Source of the DNA: Sipunculus nudus
Taxonomy: Eukaryota; Annelida; Sipuncula; Golfingiida; Sipunculidae
Length of the DNA stretch: 64,000 nt
Direction: 5' to 3'
NCBI GenBank assembly: GCA_026874595.1
Contig: CM049314.1
Coordinates: forward strand, 63,336,800 to 63,400,799
Within the stretch, counting starts at the first letter, position 1. Each line of letters opens with the position of its first letter. Positions 1 to 11,949 of the stretch are shown here, one piece after another. A model generated the notes under the pieces. That model was not told the origin of the DNA and did no database searches. It worked only from the letters and a program-made list of their open reading frames with translations. The translations under genes and the position numbers were made by a program.

Positions 1-6
1 GCTTGA

Positions 7-167
7 CAAAATGCTTCAATTCGTGTGCTTACAAAAGATCTAGGAATTATGACAACATCTGACTTGTTTTCAATCAACTCCAGTGGCTCCCCGCCGAAAG
101 GCGAATTACCAATAAAATCCTCTTTCAGGTGTACAAAGTATTGAATGACAGCCGCTATCCACTGTAA
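7..167 (+). mobile_element. Decayed LINE ORF2 C-terminal remnant
   Basis: The translation recalls the conserved C-terminal end of CR1/Jockey-type LINE reverse-transcriptase proteins, where an LQNAxxRxxTK stretch is followed by R-x-YDHITPVL and LHWLPxxxRIxxKI. Here QNASIRVLTK lies in frame 2 (7-36), then SRNYDNI and LQWLPAERRITNKILF follow in frame 3 up to a TAA at 165-167. The copy is dead: a frameshift lies near position 35 and an in-frame TGA at 60-62. The rest of the element is off the window or lost. The family call rests on remembered motifs; the exact clade is unsure. Confidence 0.6.
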
Positions 168-2950
168 TTGTGTCAGCTGTTTGTGAAATACTATTCGTGT
201 TTCTGATGCTTACAGGATAGTATGTGCACCTCGCTATCATAATGTATATAGTAAAAGACACTAAAAGACTTAATATCTCGGGGAAAAAAAGACAAAAGAT
301 TTTTACACTTCTCACTTTTGATGGATTTCTTTTTATGTTAAGGAGAATACAACAAAGAGAAAAAATATTTACTATCGACATTTTCAGTAAAAAATTAGCG
401 GATTGAGAGGCCTGAAAGTAGCAACAGAAAACGAAGTATAAAAACAAGAAATTTTGCCCGGACAGGAGAAAATTAGATATTTATGGCGGAATAATATCAC
501 AACATGTTTTATTTGTAGTTACTGAGTATTATATTTTTGTAACTTAATATTGATGGATGTTTATCGTAGAGTGGATGTATAAACATCACAATTGATACGT
601 TCTCTGTAAGTATCTATTAAAGGTGCCCATTCACCTAACTTTTGGAAAAAAAAAGAAATTTATTTGATTTCTGGCTTCCTCTGTGTATATATTTATCTTC
701 TAAGGGTAATTGTGGTTGTGGAAAGTTCTTATAAGGCCTTCGTGAAGGATATATGAACTTCTTTATCTACAACATGCTTGTAAATACAGCAATATTGACA
801 AACGGAAAAAAACATGTAACCTTAGGTGGTCGGTTGCATATACAAAGGTCACTTGTTTCTAAACGCCATGTGTAAAGCTCTGACTTATTTGACTTGCTGC
901 TAGATGCCCTTGTTGAATTTCTTTGATTATTTTAACGGGCCCCTAAATATTATAACACATTGAACTTGATAAAAAAAACAAGCAGCCTGTGTGCAGTGAT
1001 ATCGAGGTTTTCTGGCCTATTTTTATAAAAGCTCCAAGGAATTACCTTTAGTTTATAACGGTCAGATAGGTGATTGGGCCCCCTTAAATGTTGTTTAATT
1101 AATTAGTATCAAACAGTGTTATCTTTGATACTTATAAGAAACTTATTGGATATTTTCCGTTGTTCTTGTGTTTGCCATGCTTATAATCTTATTTCGATAT
1201 AAGATTTGTGATTCATTTTATTTAACATATCTTTTGCACTGTGTGTAATGCATGCTCGTTCTATTTGTTCGGGTTGAATAACCCGGCACAGTAGGTTTTG
1301 TCAATGCATACGAAAAGCCATCTATAAACACGAAAGGAACCTCGCCGTTATCGACACATGTTCACGCATCCAATAGATAACTCAATGTGGATTTTCTTGT
1401 GGACATACCTCACCCAAACACTCAGTTTCAGTCTTTGATGACAGGTGTCGCTAGTGTGGGTGAGAAGTTTGATTTCGGCTAGTGTGTCTTCAGAGGATTT
1501 GTAATAGAATTTTAGACGGTATAAAGCGATCAAGAACTGAATATATTGTCAGAGGTTCGATGTAGCATATCTCTCTCTTATGTTTAGGTAAGAAATTTTT
1601 GTTTAACTTGTCTTTGCATTTTTTTTTTCTAGAAAACTCTGGACCTATTTTTATAAAGCAATTTTGAAGTCAATACTATTGTATCATTCGTTATTGTTTA
1701 ACTTACGTCATGATGTTACTTTGTTACTTATGGTAATGGTCAATAAATTAAAAAATATATAATGCTGTTCTTCATTTTCTGTCTATTTCTTAGTTAAATG
1801 CTGTTTTTGTAACCGATAATGGGCAAAAAGCTTCATTTTTGTGATAGTGTGCTATATTTGCTTGTCAACTGCACACAGCGGTTGTGAAAGGTTTATTTAG
1901 TGGATTTTCATTTGGCCAAAAAACATTAATTTGGTGAAGCAGAACAAACTTAATTTAAATTTGGGTTTAAAAATTGTTTTTAAATCATAAAAGATGTCCG
2001 AACACAAATAATATATGTTTTAATGAAATTGAACACATTCTGCCCTTTTGGTCTACCTGTTGAAATTTAAAATCGACAAGCTCTGAAAGTGAACTCGGAA
2101 ACGGGGAACAAAACAAGTCACGTTACCATTATTAAGACATGGAGCCCCATCTGAAAGTGGTTATACACCGTTTTCACGGACATTGTCAGGAATCGGCTCA
2201 TAAAATTATGGATGGAGAAGATATAAGCGAAAACGTAATACAAACCCGAACGGAAAGGATTGAAATTAGAGTTAGAGTAAATTGCCGAAAAAAAGTTTCC
2301 GATTCATTTCGGTTTGGAAGACGCATATGATTTATTCGCTGTATAAAAAAACAGAAACACCACAAGCGAAAAACGAGTCCGATATAAATATATTTATATT
2401 TATATTTATAAATTTATTTTTTTCCTATATTTTTCCTGTTGATATAGGTTGCATATATAGATCCCAGATCCCATTTGGTGAATCAGATGAATATGGCAAC
2501 ATTTTACGCAAATTAGCTACCTGTATACATATTATTCGAATAAACAGACCAGAAACTAACAGTGGTAAAATGCCATGCTAGCAATTTGAATGATCCAGCA
2601 AACACAAGTATTGTAATACTGTAACTGGAAACATGAAGGGAGAGAGAGAGATAGAAAGAGAGAGGGAGAACCCGGCATATTCTCTTGAGCCAGATGTTTC
2701 AAGACGGATCAAAATGCCAAAGTATTGAAGCAAAGTGTATGTAAAAAGATATATGAAGCGTCGGTGAAATTAAGTGAACAGGATGAACTTTTCCCATGAT
2801 GTCCAAATTATGTTTTTTGGTTGTCTGACTTTACTTGTTTTGGCCATCCCAGATTCTAAGAGCAATAACACTTTTGAGCTTTCATGTGTTTTCATTAAAT
2901 AATATCTAAAGACACAAGGTTATAATTTAATTACATTTATATGTTACTCA
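168..2950. other. AT-rich non-coding stretch, no gene seen
   Basis: No open frame with protein-like composition is visible on either strand. The stretch contains many A/T homopolymers and a purine-only GA-rich run near 2638-2670. I see no RNA gene or mobile-element ends. Confidence 0.5.
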
Positions 2951-3465
2951 TTTGATCAGATTTTCACATGGATATAATTCCATTTTTACATTTTGGTTAT
3001 CATTATGAAAAAAAAAAACAAGTTTAATATATAAGGTAATCAAATACCAGTTGTAATATAAACGGTATTAGAACACATCCTAAATATATAAATGTTCTAT
3101 TAACATATTTATTTCTAACGTTGCGGCCACATCAGTTTAACCTGTAACAAGGTTTTATACTCTTCATACAGAACACAGTTCCCTATATAGATTCTCGGTC
3201 ATAGAAAATTTGATCAGATTTTCACATGGATATAATTCCATTTTTACATTTTGGTTATCATTATGAAAAAAAAAACAAGTTTAATATATAAGGTAATCAA
3301 ATACCAGTTGTAATATAAACGGTATTAGAACACATCCTAAATATATAAATGTTCTATTAACATATTTATTTCTAACGTTGCGGCCACATCAGTTTAACCT
3401 GTAACAAGGTTTTATACTCTTCATACAGAACACAGTTCCCTATATAGAATCTCGGTCATAGAAAA
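2951..3465 (+). repeat. Two-copy direct tandem duplication (258 + 257 bp)
   Basis: Copy 1 (2951-3208) and copy 2 (3209-3465) are head-to-tail and almost identical. The differences seen are one A fewer in the poly(A) run of copy 2 and a T/A change near the right end (tagatt versus tagaat). The copies abut directly with no spacer. No coding capacity is apparent. The near identity means the duplication is young or recently homogenised. Confidence 0.95.
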
Positions 3466-4166
3466 TGAACATCCCTTTCAAAACCTGAGATCGAATATTT
3501 TAAAATCCAATAGGAAATATATGTAATAAAAATAAACGATGTATTTGTAAATAGCCGTTTTATTCGATCTGTAATATGCTTTTATTACATTGATCATGAA
3601 TCTCTGGTTCAGGTATAGAATGAAATAGGTATTCCTTATACCATTTACTTTTAATTTAAAATGACATTTCTGTATTTATCGGTTTATCAAAAGTAAGCCG
3701 ATACAATCATACAATGTTCATTTGTGAATACAAAAATAACATCTACATGCTAAAATCAAAAGCAAACGAATGAAAATTCCGGCTCCTTCATATTTATGTA
3801 TTTGACGTGTATGTTAATTCATTGTATTATAATTGAGAAACGCAATGATTGTTTATTTCGTACTGTGATTTTCCAGTGAGAAGTATATTTGCTTATGTTC
3901 AAGGGTTTATAATTGACAGCTTGATATATGAATGTATGAAATTTACTCTTATTACAGTTGAGCTGAACTTTAAGGAAACAATTGCAAGTTGAAACTTGTT
4001 TATTACATTGGTTTATTAAAGTCAAGCGATTCAGTTTTCATTAGCACTGATGATATGTACACAAGTTATGCAGGGAGATGTATCAACAAACATGACCGTG
4101 GTGTAACCGAGTTTCCCCACTGTGCAAACCATCAACTATACAACTTCTGTCAGAGGGAAGAAAGGG
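3466..4166. other. AT-rich non-coding stretch upstream of an unknown ORF
   Basis: Nothing recognisable. Short open frames overlap in several phases near 3990-4180 but none has membrane segments or a known motif. It could hold a first exon of the GPCR fragment downstream, but I could not identify one. Confidence 0.4.
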
Positions 4167-4790
4167 ATGCTCAAACCTAAAATAAATGAAGACCCTCACA
4201 TAATCACGTTTACGGATTTCCTTTCATCTGGTGATAAAATAAACGCTTGTTTGGCTTTGAACACTTCCGCCAGCAAAACATCGCAGAATGTTGATCAAGC
4301 CACCGGATGTGTAATGTTTGGAGACTCTGCCGAAGCCGTCTTGAATTGCCTAAATGATAATGACGTTGATAAGGTAGATCCAGATCTGAACAGTGCAATT
4401 ATTGTTCTGCCCGCATCTGCTTGCTCGCCCTTTTCGTCACCGATGCGTATAATTGGTGCTTCACAATATGCGGCCATTGAGTTAACACCAGATAAACATC
4501 TTTTGGAGACCAAGATCTGTTTATTGGATGGTAACCTTGCAAAAAAGATTGGAAACCATACACAAAGTGTTCTTAGAGGGATAGCGGAGAATTTGTGTGA
4601 TTTGTCGTTTGACATCGGGCTATGGACCTTCAGCGTGGTACTAGACATGAATGATTGCCAGGCGCCAGTAGATGCAAATTCCGGTTCCCGAGTTGATTTC
4701 CAAAGTACCGCTGTCTTGTCGTCTAAAGTCCTATCAGGTCTGGTAAATTATAATGTACAAATCGGTTGTAAATACATATTCGATGATTGA
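4167..4790 (+). CDS. Unknown open reading frame, 207 codons
   Basis: The frame is open from a TAA near 4108 to the TGA at 4788-4790; the first in-frame ATG is 4167. The translation is soluble-looking and mixed in composition, with several cysteines, no membrane helix, no signal peptide and no motif I recognise. Local GC is higher than in the flanks, which favours coding origin or a retrocopy. The opposite strand also has an open frame over 4295-4648, so strand is not certain. It ends about 600 bp upstream of the GPCR fragment exon at 5392 and could be an exon of another gene, a retrocopy or chance. No function is proposed. Confidence 0.28.
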   Translation: MLKPKINEDPHIITFTDFLSSGDKINACLALNTSASKTSQNVDQATGCVMFGDSAEAVLNCLNDNDVDKVDPDLNSAIIVLPASACSPFSSPMRIIGASQYAAIELTPDKHLLETKICLLDGNLAKKIGNHTQSVLRGIAENLCDLSFDIGLWTFSVVLDMNDCQAPVDANSGSRVDFQSTAVLSSKVLSGLVNYNVQIGCKYIFDD

Positions 4791-5391
4791 AAGATATAAT
4801 CGACCGAGATCGATTATTAATCGATTATTTGAGGTACCAACTGTGTTACCGTGAAATATGCTGGATAGAATTATAGCAAAAATATTGCCCTAGTACATTT
4901 GGGTCAAACTTATACATCACGCCGACTGGTCAAGGTAACGGCCTGGTTGAACGGGTTGTTTACCGTATTGGTTGCGCAAGATTATGTTTAAATACTGCTT
5001 GCGGTTTTTTGCCTTGTCTTTCTAATATATTTGGCAGTATAAGCATACTGTATCGTATTAATATTACTCCTGGTATGTGCATAAGTATTTGTTAATAATA
5101 GATTATGCAAAAATGCAAGCGATTTAATCGATTTTTAAAGAAAATCACCAATAATCGTCATGATCCATAAAATGGCACACCACTTGTTGATAATATCTTT
5201 TTAATTTACCAAGATGAATCCTATACAATAATCATCATCTCTGAAAACTTTTCACCTTTATGATATTTTTTTGTATTCTTTGGTTTACTTAAGTAAGATT
5301 TACACTGATTTTTTTTTTAATTTTTGTGATCATGATATGTCCATATTTTTTTCTTGACATTTGAATGAAACTGACACATGGTTATTTTTAG
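4791..5391. other. Intergenic or intron sequence
   Basis: AT-rich and without an open frame of note. A short perfect inverted repeat lies at 4809-4825 (7-bp ATCGATT arms, 3-base spacer). The right end carries a T-rich tract ending in AG at 5390-5391, read here as a 3' splice site for the next exon. Confidence 0.45.
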
Positions 5392-6841
5392 GTATTGGAA
5401 TAGGCTACAGATCTTGTGCATTATACTGATACGGCGGGATATACTAAATAGGAACATATTGATAACTCTGTTCATGATCGCCTCCACGGCGGATATCTTT
5501 GGTCTTGTGGGTATCATAGTTAGAGTCTTTTTCACAGAAGATGGGGTGAAAGGATACCCGTGTTTTATTGCTGACTGCTTAAACTGCTTTAGTACAATCC
5601 TCTGTCCCCTGAGCCACATGCAGATTACATTCATCCGTGTTATCGCTGTTTTTCGTCCAATGAAAGCGAAATCATGGAATTCATACAAGAAATGTATGAC
5701 GGTAAGATTATACTTCTCTAGCCCAAAAAAAACTGCCGAATTAACAAAAATGTATCAACTTTCAGATAGGAGTCCATCACCTTCCATAATAGTTACTTTG
5801 AACTAATTATCACTACAAAGCGTAGAGCTTTAATTTCAACATAGAGTTTGGGAGGCATGAATTTATATGTAAATAAATGGAACAATTATCATTAGTTCAC
5901 ATTTCCTGTTAAAAATTTAAGGTCCTTCATAGCACAATAATGGATATTTAAAGAATGATTGGTCGTCTTTATTTTATCCATTATTCAAATTCCATGCACT
6001 ATCTTAATATTAACTATGGGAACTGAATTCACACAATAATTCAAGTCTGTATTGTGGTTTCTCATAAACGTACAAGTTTGATTTAATACTAAATTAACTA
6101 CTTAATGTGATATTAACTATCAACAAAGTGAATCGGAAACAAATATTGATTTTTTATTCTATACATTATGTGTTCAAAATATCTACGAGTAAAACAATAA
6201 TATAAACGAATTAACAAAATAGATAAGGACTGTAACATAATGTAATCAGAGTTAAACCTCTATCTCAACTTTTACATTCACAGGTGATACAGATCAAATA
6301 TTTTTACTTTTAGGCTCTAGTCGTATTTATCTGTGTGAGTGTCTTAATGGCCATCCTGACATGTCTACCACGACTCTTCAGTGACGCCGTAGAATCGCTC
6401 TGCGCAATCGTTCCGCGCCAGATGGATAGTATCTCCATAACAGCAAGAACGATCTACTGCATCATTTTTGTCTGCATTCCTGTTCTTCTGGTGGCCGTGT
6501 GGTCAGTCTGTATCATTATCAAACTGATATTGGTCAATCGTGACAGGAGGGCATTAAGTGCAAACGCCCAAGAATTACCTAATGTACGCATTAACCTTAG
6601 CCTGCTTGCAACAGTAGTTTTGTTTCTGGTGTTAGTGATGCCTTTAGCAGATACTGAAGCCCTGGGTACGTATTTTTCTTCAGTTCTGTTAAATAATTAT
6701 AATGTAATTGTGTTATTGGTAATCGTACGTTGCACCTCGGGATTCATGAACCTCTCGTTACGTTTAATCTTTGTTAAACAATATCGTTATAGAGCTACAA
6801 AAGCCTTTAAAGCATGCTCTATGCATGGCAATCAAAATTAA
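5392..6841 (+). CDS. Rhodopsin-like GPCR fragment, two exons (helices 2-7)
   Basis: Exon 5392-5701 ends at a GTAAGA donor. The next exon starts at 6314 after TTTTAG and stops at 6841. The intron is phase 0 and the frame continues cleanly. Helix 2 carries ASTAD with the class-A Asp. Helix 3 has R-V-I-A-V-F-R-P in place of DRYxxIxxP: Arg is kept, Asp and Tyr are lost. A Cys lies in the loop after helix 4 (SLCAIVP), a proline in helix 5 (CIPVLL) and one in helix 6 (VLVMPLAD), and helix 7 has NLSLRL where NPxxY is expected. Helix 1 must lie in an upstream exon that I could not find, so the gene is partial as annotated. It is only distantly related to genes C, A and B. Ligand unknown. It could be a pseudogene if the first exon is missing. 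Confidence 0.72.
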
Positions 6842-7815
6842 AAAGGCTGAAGAACTCTTCCGGAGGAGTTCATCATAAGAATTCCAAATCCAAAACTTCA
6901 ACTCATTTTTAATGCATGTATTTCTTCATTGGTGACATGTTTCAGGAGAATTGTGTTACACCTTAGGCATGATACCAAAGATACCACGCAAGAATATTAT
7001 ATATATATATATATAACTATGTATATGCATATATAGTCGGTTCCACTTAATTGAAATTGAGTCCCAAAACATTTCCTATCTTTTATATATTAACCTCACT
7101 ATTTGGACTTGTATCGGCAGAGTTGAGCGGAACAAAGCTTTTCTGGACCTAGTTCAAATCCTCAAATTATAATAGGGTGGGATTTGAATATGAAATTTAC
7201 GGCTATAAACGAGTTCAGCTGGACTTGGCTATTATATTTAAGTAAAAGCAAGCTACAGGTCCGTCACCAAAATATGCTCGTTTGCAGATTGAATGATTAT
7301 TTGTTTGCAGATTGAATGGTTATTGTGAAGTAATAAACTGTTATATATTCAAACCATTTGCCCTTCTCCTTTTTAATTAAACACAAACACTTTAAATTTG
7401 TTGCTAATTTGTGGTATTATTTACGTACCCGCTAAACTACATTTGCTCAATCTGGAAGAAAAAATTATTTGCATGATACTTTACCTCTTCCAAATACTCT
7501 TATATAGGTATATCCAAAGAGTTGTAAATATCTACTTTTGTACTCCGTTGTATTTTTAAGGAATATTAATGAGAAGGACTTTCATATAAACTAATGAGGA
7601 ACTGTCACCTCAATAAGGTGTAATGATGTTCACTTGTTTCTTCAGGATGTGTGGAGGAATTCGTTTACAATGACGCCACGTAAAAGTTCCTTAATCTAGA
7701 AACACTTCAGAAATTTGCCTTCACTTTTCAGGTTGTTACATATATTCACCTGAGGATTGGGTCGCATCCTGTGAAACAGTCTGAAGTGAATTTACAGTGT
7801 TCCTTTTCTTCAGTG

Positions 7816-7820
<5 letters not shown>

Positions 7821-7884
<64 letters not shown>
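7821..7884. repeat. (AT)32 microsatellite
   Basis: An uninterrupted AT dinucleotide run of 64 bases. Open frames across it (Ile-Tyr repeats) are artefacts. Confidence 0.98.
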
Positions 7885-7887
<3 letters not shown>

Positions 7888-8564
7888 TTGCGAATCTTCG
7901 TCTCCATGTTACACGTGACATATGTCAATCTAAACCTGGACATACCTGCAAGTAATACATCCAGATGCACATATATTGACGAACTTTCCCTTTGAAAAAT
8001 AATTTGGTTCATTAACAGATGAACGGCAACAGCAGGATATTATGTGATCTTTGCTGTCCATTTAAAGTAATCATCAGCAAGATCACCGCACGCTAAATAC
8101 AGAGAGCTATTGAGTCCTGTGTTGACCAGTAAACCTTCCTTGCGTCGCTTCAGGAAAGAGGATCCATGTTGAGTAACATTCTTTCACCTCAGCAGGTGAA
8201 CTACTCATTAATGGAACGCTTAAACGATCCTCGGTTCAATAGCTTCACATTGTCGACGCATTATACGAGATGATTAGCCTCTACGGCTATTTCCGGTAAT
8301 CTGTCACTCAAGAAAGATTCCTTGATGAGTACACACAGCGGGTTTAATTACAGATTAAATTGATAATTTAGTATACTGATTGTATATCACGGAGATCACA
8401 ATTAAACAGACATAGGATAAGCCAACTTCAAACAGAAAAATATCCTGGGTGCCCATTATAAAGCTCCCTATTTATTACGGCTACCTGGTATATTGAATTT
8501 TGCGATAAAAACGTCAAAAAAGCGGTTCGTGATTCGCTGGATAATTGACAGCAGGTTCTTAATT

Positions 8565-8592
8565 ATCTGAAACATAAAATTATGTTTCAGAT
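8565..8592. repeat. Perfect inverted repeat, 13-bp arms
   Basis: ATCTGAAACATAA at 8565-8577 is followed after two bases by its exact reverse complement at 8580-8592. It may be a cruciform or hairpin, or a relic of a small foldback element. It is not followed by a gene and no function is claimed. Confidence 0.8.
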
Positions 8593-9842
8593 CATATACT
8601 CTTTTTCTCGCTTTAATCACCCATCGATCGTTCAAATGTTAAACGTATAGATGAAATGTTCATTCCTTTCAAAAATTAATTTTATGAAAATGATATGGCT
8701 TAAAGGGCTATTATGTTAAACACACAGTAAGAGACGATTCTGTATCATAAACTGAAATATGATCTGATCTGTTTTTATTGAAACAAAGTGTAATATTATA
8801 ACTAATATTACATAAATAATATAACTGATAATGGTATCAAGAGACATGCTAAGTTATTGTGGAGACATACCCTTCCTTAAATTCACCGGATAACAAACAC
8901 GTCTTGCGTAAGTGTCTCCTCGCACGGAATAGCTAGTGCTATCTCTGGACTATGGACCAAAATCATTATTTGCAATCGTGTATATAAATTTGACGTACAC
9001 TTCTGCAGGTTCGACCTTATTTAGACAGACTGGTACAGACGGCATTCTGGAGAAGCTTTTGTAGAACTATTGTGAAACAAAGATTAAGGTACAAGTACAG
9101 TTATAACTGGATATTGTCAGATATAGCCAGGAGATTATCAAAGTCAGCTGTACATTACGCAGTCTATGCAGTGTTTACGCGCTGTGCAAAATGTAAGTCG
9201 TTATTATACATATGTGATCGTTAACTGCGGGCCTATAACGGCGTTCGCCAATACTCGATGATAATAAACTTCCGCACTATGTTTGGACACCATAAGTGCT
9301 TTATGTTGCGCCGTTACACATGTGATAGCTATTATGACAACTGTGTGTGCATCCTATAAACCAAGGAATTAGTCATCAATATTTATTTGGTGGACAAAGA
9401 GACACCAGAACATTTGTAACATACGTATGAAGCACAAGCATCCTGCATTGTCAATGACGTGGCCACTACACGAGGTGACAAGCGAGAGTTCGGTTCCATA
9501 TGTGATCACAACACTTATATTCACGTGGAGGGTCATAACATCTTCAGCGGCTACCCTTCAACATGGATTAATATTTCAATCCTGGGTCTACGCAGTATCA
9601 GCCTCCGGGATTTTATCATAACACCACATTCCGTCTATTGTCTAATCCGAGGCTGTCCGTAATGGTCAACGTGTTAATGCTCTAATGACATGTATAACCT
9701 GTCTTCAAACCAAAAAGCTACAAAATATTATTTCGCAGTTCTTAATACGGTACCCTGTCTAGGCACCGTGCCATAAGGGTTTATGACAATAATTATCATT
9801 GCTTAGAGTGATTCGTTGGTCTTGACATGTAAAATATACACA

Positions 9843-10829
9843 ATGATCAACGCAGCCTTGGTGGGTATTCCTTTTCTGGGAACTTCATTTACTTTTTACA
9901 TATATTTCACATTAATATGCATGACCATGTTTGCATGTATCGGACTCGTAAAAAACATTGCAGTTCTTATAATGTACTTTAAAGGAAATACGCTTGTAGT
10001 CAATAAGACAAAAAAATATTACATTTCCTTTTCGTTGGCAAACGTGGCTGTGGCGTTCAACATTATTTTATACACTGTTGGACTTTTCACTGGTACTGGC
10101 ATTTTAGTTCTAATGGTGTCCTTCCTACTGAATCCGTTCATTCTGGTACTGATTTGGTGTGTAACTGCATTGGCGTTTGCTGGTTTCTTGTCGGTAAAAT
10201 ATCCTTTGGGATATGGAGAGAAAGACTTTGATATTAAAATATGTGTTGGCATATGGGTCACAGCATCTCTGCTTCGAGCAGTATTTGGATATCTCGGTAG
10301 TAGGAGTTATCTCGGATTCTATGTTTCTGAAGGAGTGCTCGTAGGAATCCCAATGATTTTAAACTTGATAATATTTATTTGGATACGTGTTATTGCTGCG
10401 GGCATGCGCACAGGAGCAGATGAAGCAGACATACCAGTTACAATGGAAGCACTCTGCCGAACTGGTGTTGATTCCGGGGTTGCATCTAACGCAAAAGTTA
10501 AATATACAAAAAAGCTCATTAGTGTATCCATCTTTTTTTTAGTGATACTTTCCTGTTCGGATTTCTTAAGCACTGATGCTGTCATACTGGTTACTGCTGG
10601 GTCTCCTTACGATTTGGTTTATACCGTTCTGACAGCGCTTACCATGGTATCCGCTTGCACGTGTATCAGTCCTTGGTTCTATACACTGAGGCCAGCCACC
10701 GAGAGGCTATTTTGCTGGTGCTGCGGGTTATGTGGATCAGAACGGAATGGGGAACCTGACAGGGAACTTACTAACTTGACTCTTATTAGAAGGACGTTCC
10801 TCTACATCAGGAGAATCAGGAATCAGTAA
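9843..10829 (+). CDS. Divergent seven-helix receptor, gene C (328 aa, single exon)
   Basis: The start is the ATG at 9843; the open frame runs a little further upstream but only with a TTG. Seven hydrophobic helices are visible, near residues 18-46, 60-82, 88-118, 130-152, 162-186, 225-250 and 257-282. Class-A hallmarks kept: Asn38 in helix 1 (GLVKN), Pro121 after helix 3, Pro170 in helix 5, and SPWFY at 276-280 for NPxxY with the Tyr retained. Lost: DRY (AGF instead), the helix-2 Asp, and the helix-6 CWxP. The third intracellular loop is about 40 residues. A cysteine cluster (residues 291-297) after helix 7 suggests palmitoylation. It is plainly homologous to genes A and B downstream, including the C-terminal tail, and is the least degenerate of the three. 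G-protein coupling and ligand are unknown. Confidence 0.8.
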   Translation: MINAALVGIPFLGTSFTFYIYFTLICMTMFACIGLVKNIAVLIMYFKGNTLVVNKTKKYYISFSLANVAVAFNIILYTVGLFTGTGILVLMVSFLLNPFILVLIWCVTALAFAGFLSVKYPLGYGEKDFDIKICVGIWVTASLLRAVFGYLGSRSYLGFYVSEGVLVGIPMILNLIIFIWIRVIAAGMRTGADEADIPVTMEALCRTGVDSGVASNAKVKYTKKLISVSIFFLVILSCSDFLSTDAVILVTAGSPYDLVYTVLTALTMVSACTCISPWFYTLRPATERLFCWCCGLCGSERNGEPDRELTNLTLIRRTFLYIRRIRNQ

Positions 10830-11145
10830 ACATACATTATAATACAGAGTATACGTAGAATTTCTCCTGACATGTATGTATGCCATGAAATTATAGCCTT
10901 GGGGTTTCAGCTCAGAACAATTTTGTATAACTCTATTCAAAAGCTCTGGTTTATTACTTATTTCACGTTGATGGTTAAGATAAAGGTACTGGGATCAAAC
11001 TAGTTCTACTAAAAAAACAACTTTGGTATATATCTACATAAAGGCTTTGTATATAAAGCAACTATTATATTTAAAATGTATCCCTGATTATGCAGTGTGT
11101 TTTCGAATATATATGAGTGCATTAAAGGTAATATTGGTAAAATTT
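10830..11145. other. Spacer between gene C and the tandem array
   Basis: AT-rich and non-coding. It ends where homology to the array units starts at about 11146 (the TTATTGCTCATAAGG landmark). Confidence 0.6.
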
Positions 11146-11729
11146 TTATTGCTCATAAGGTGTCTCATTATGGATATTTAGGTAATACACCTGGCTTTAT
11201 TTAACAATTTGGATATTCTCGGTGTTTGTTATCTTTATAAAGCGCATTATGCCACAAGAATCACTGTCATTATGGGGCGGATCCATGTGATTATCGGGGT
11301 GGTAACTCCACATTTTTAGGTATCAAAATATTCGTGCTTAGTTGTCATTATCTATAATCAAGCGCATCAGACAAAACACATAAGACACATCACAGCACAC
11401 AGACACTGTCCAGCACACTGTCAAGCCTATAGCAGCAGAGCATATCTATCTTTAGCACAGGGTGTACTGTTGAAAACCTGATAAATGGATGAATAAGGGA
11501 CCTGTTACCCTTCCTTTTTGTTGCTGTACCTTAAAGTTTGCCTTTTACGGTACTTTTTTTTCATGGATCATTGGCAACTGACCAACCCAATCCACTTTGC
11601 AGACATCTGCGATATGACCCTGCATATCTTCATATTTCTTATTCATGCTTTTTTGTCTGATATTATTTATATCAAGGCCACTTTTGATTGAAGGAAATAT
11701 AGCTTAGTGTTACAGGTCGCCAACCTAGT

Positions 11730-11949
11730 AATCAAATGGAACAACGTAAACGATAACATAACACTGTTATAAATATATATATATATATTATTAATCAAAT
11801 GGAACAAAGGAAACGATAGCATAACAATGTAATAAATATATATACCTTATTAATCAAATGGAACAAAGGAAAAGATAACATAACAATGTAATAAATATAT
11901 ATATTAGTAATCAAATGGAACAAAGGAAATGATAACATAACAATGTAAT
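11730..11949 (+). repeat. Minisatellite, ~57-bp period, 4 copies (unit 1)
   Basis: Copies start at 11730, 11793, 11852 and 11909. Each begins AATCAAATGGAACAA, carries ATAACA and ends in a TA-rich stretch of variable length. The last copy is cut short. The same array occurs at 25606, 45690 and 59561. Confidence 0.92.

Larger units (their letters stand above)
6842..9842. other. Intergenic region between two GPCR genes
   Basis: About 3 kb with no convincing gene. It holds a short AT run near 6990-7015, a long (AT)n microsatellite at 7821-7884 and a perfect hairpin at 8565-8592. Two overlapping open frames at 9427-9662 lie in a slightly GC-richer patch; neither has a recognisable domain. Confidence 0.5.

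Noticed and set aside
4295-4648. 117-codon minus-strand frame opposite the unknown ORF
   Set aside because: Shorter than the forward frame and without motifs; kept only as a doubt about strand.
9427-9662. Two overlapping frames upstream of gene C
   Set aside because: Both phases are open in a slightly GC-richer patch, and neither has membrane segments or a known motif.
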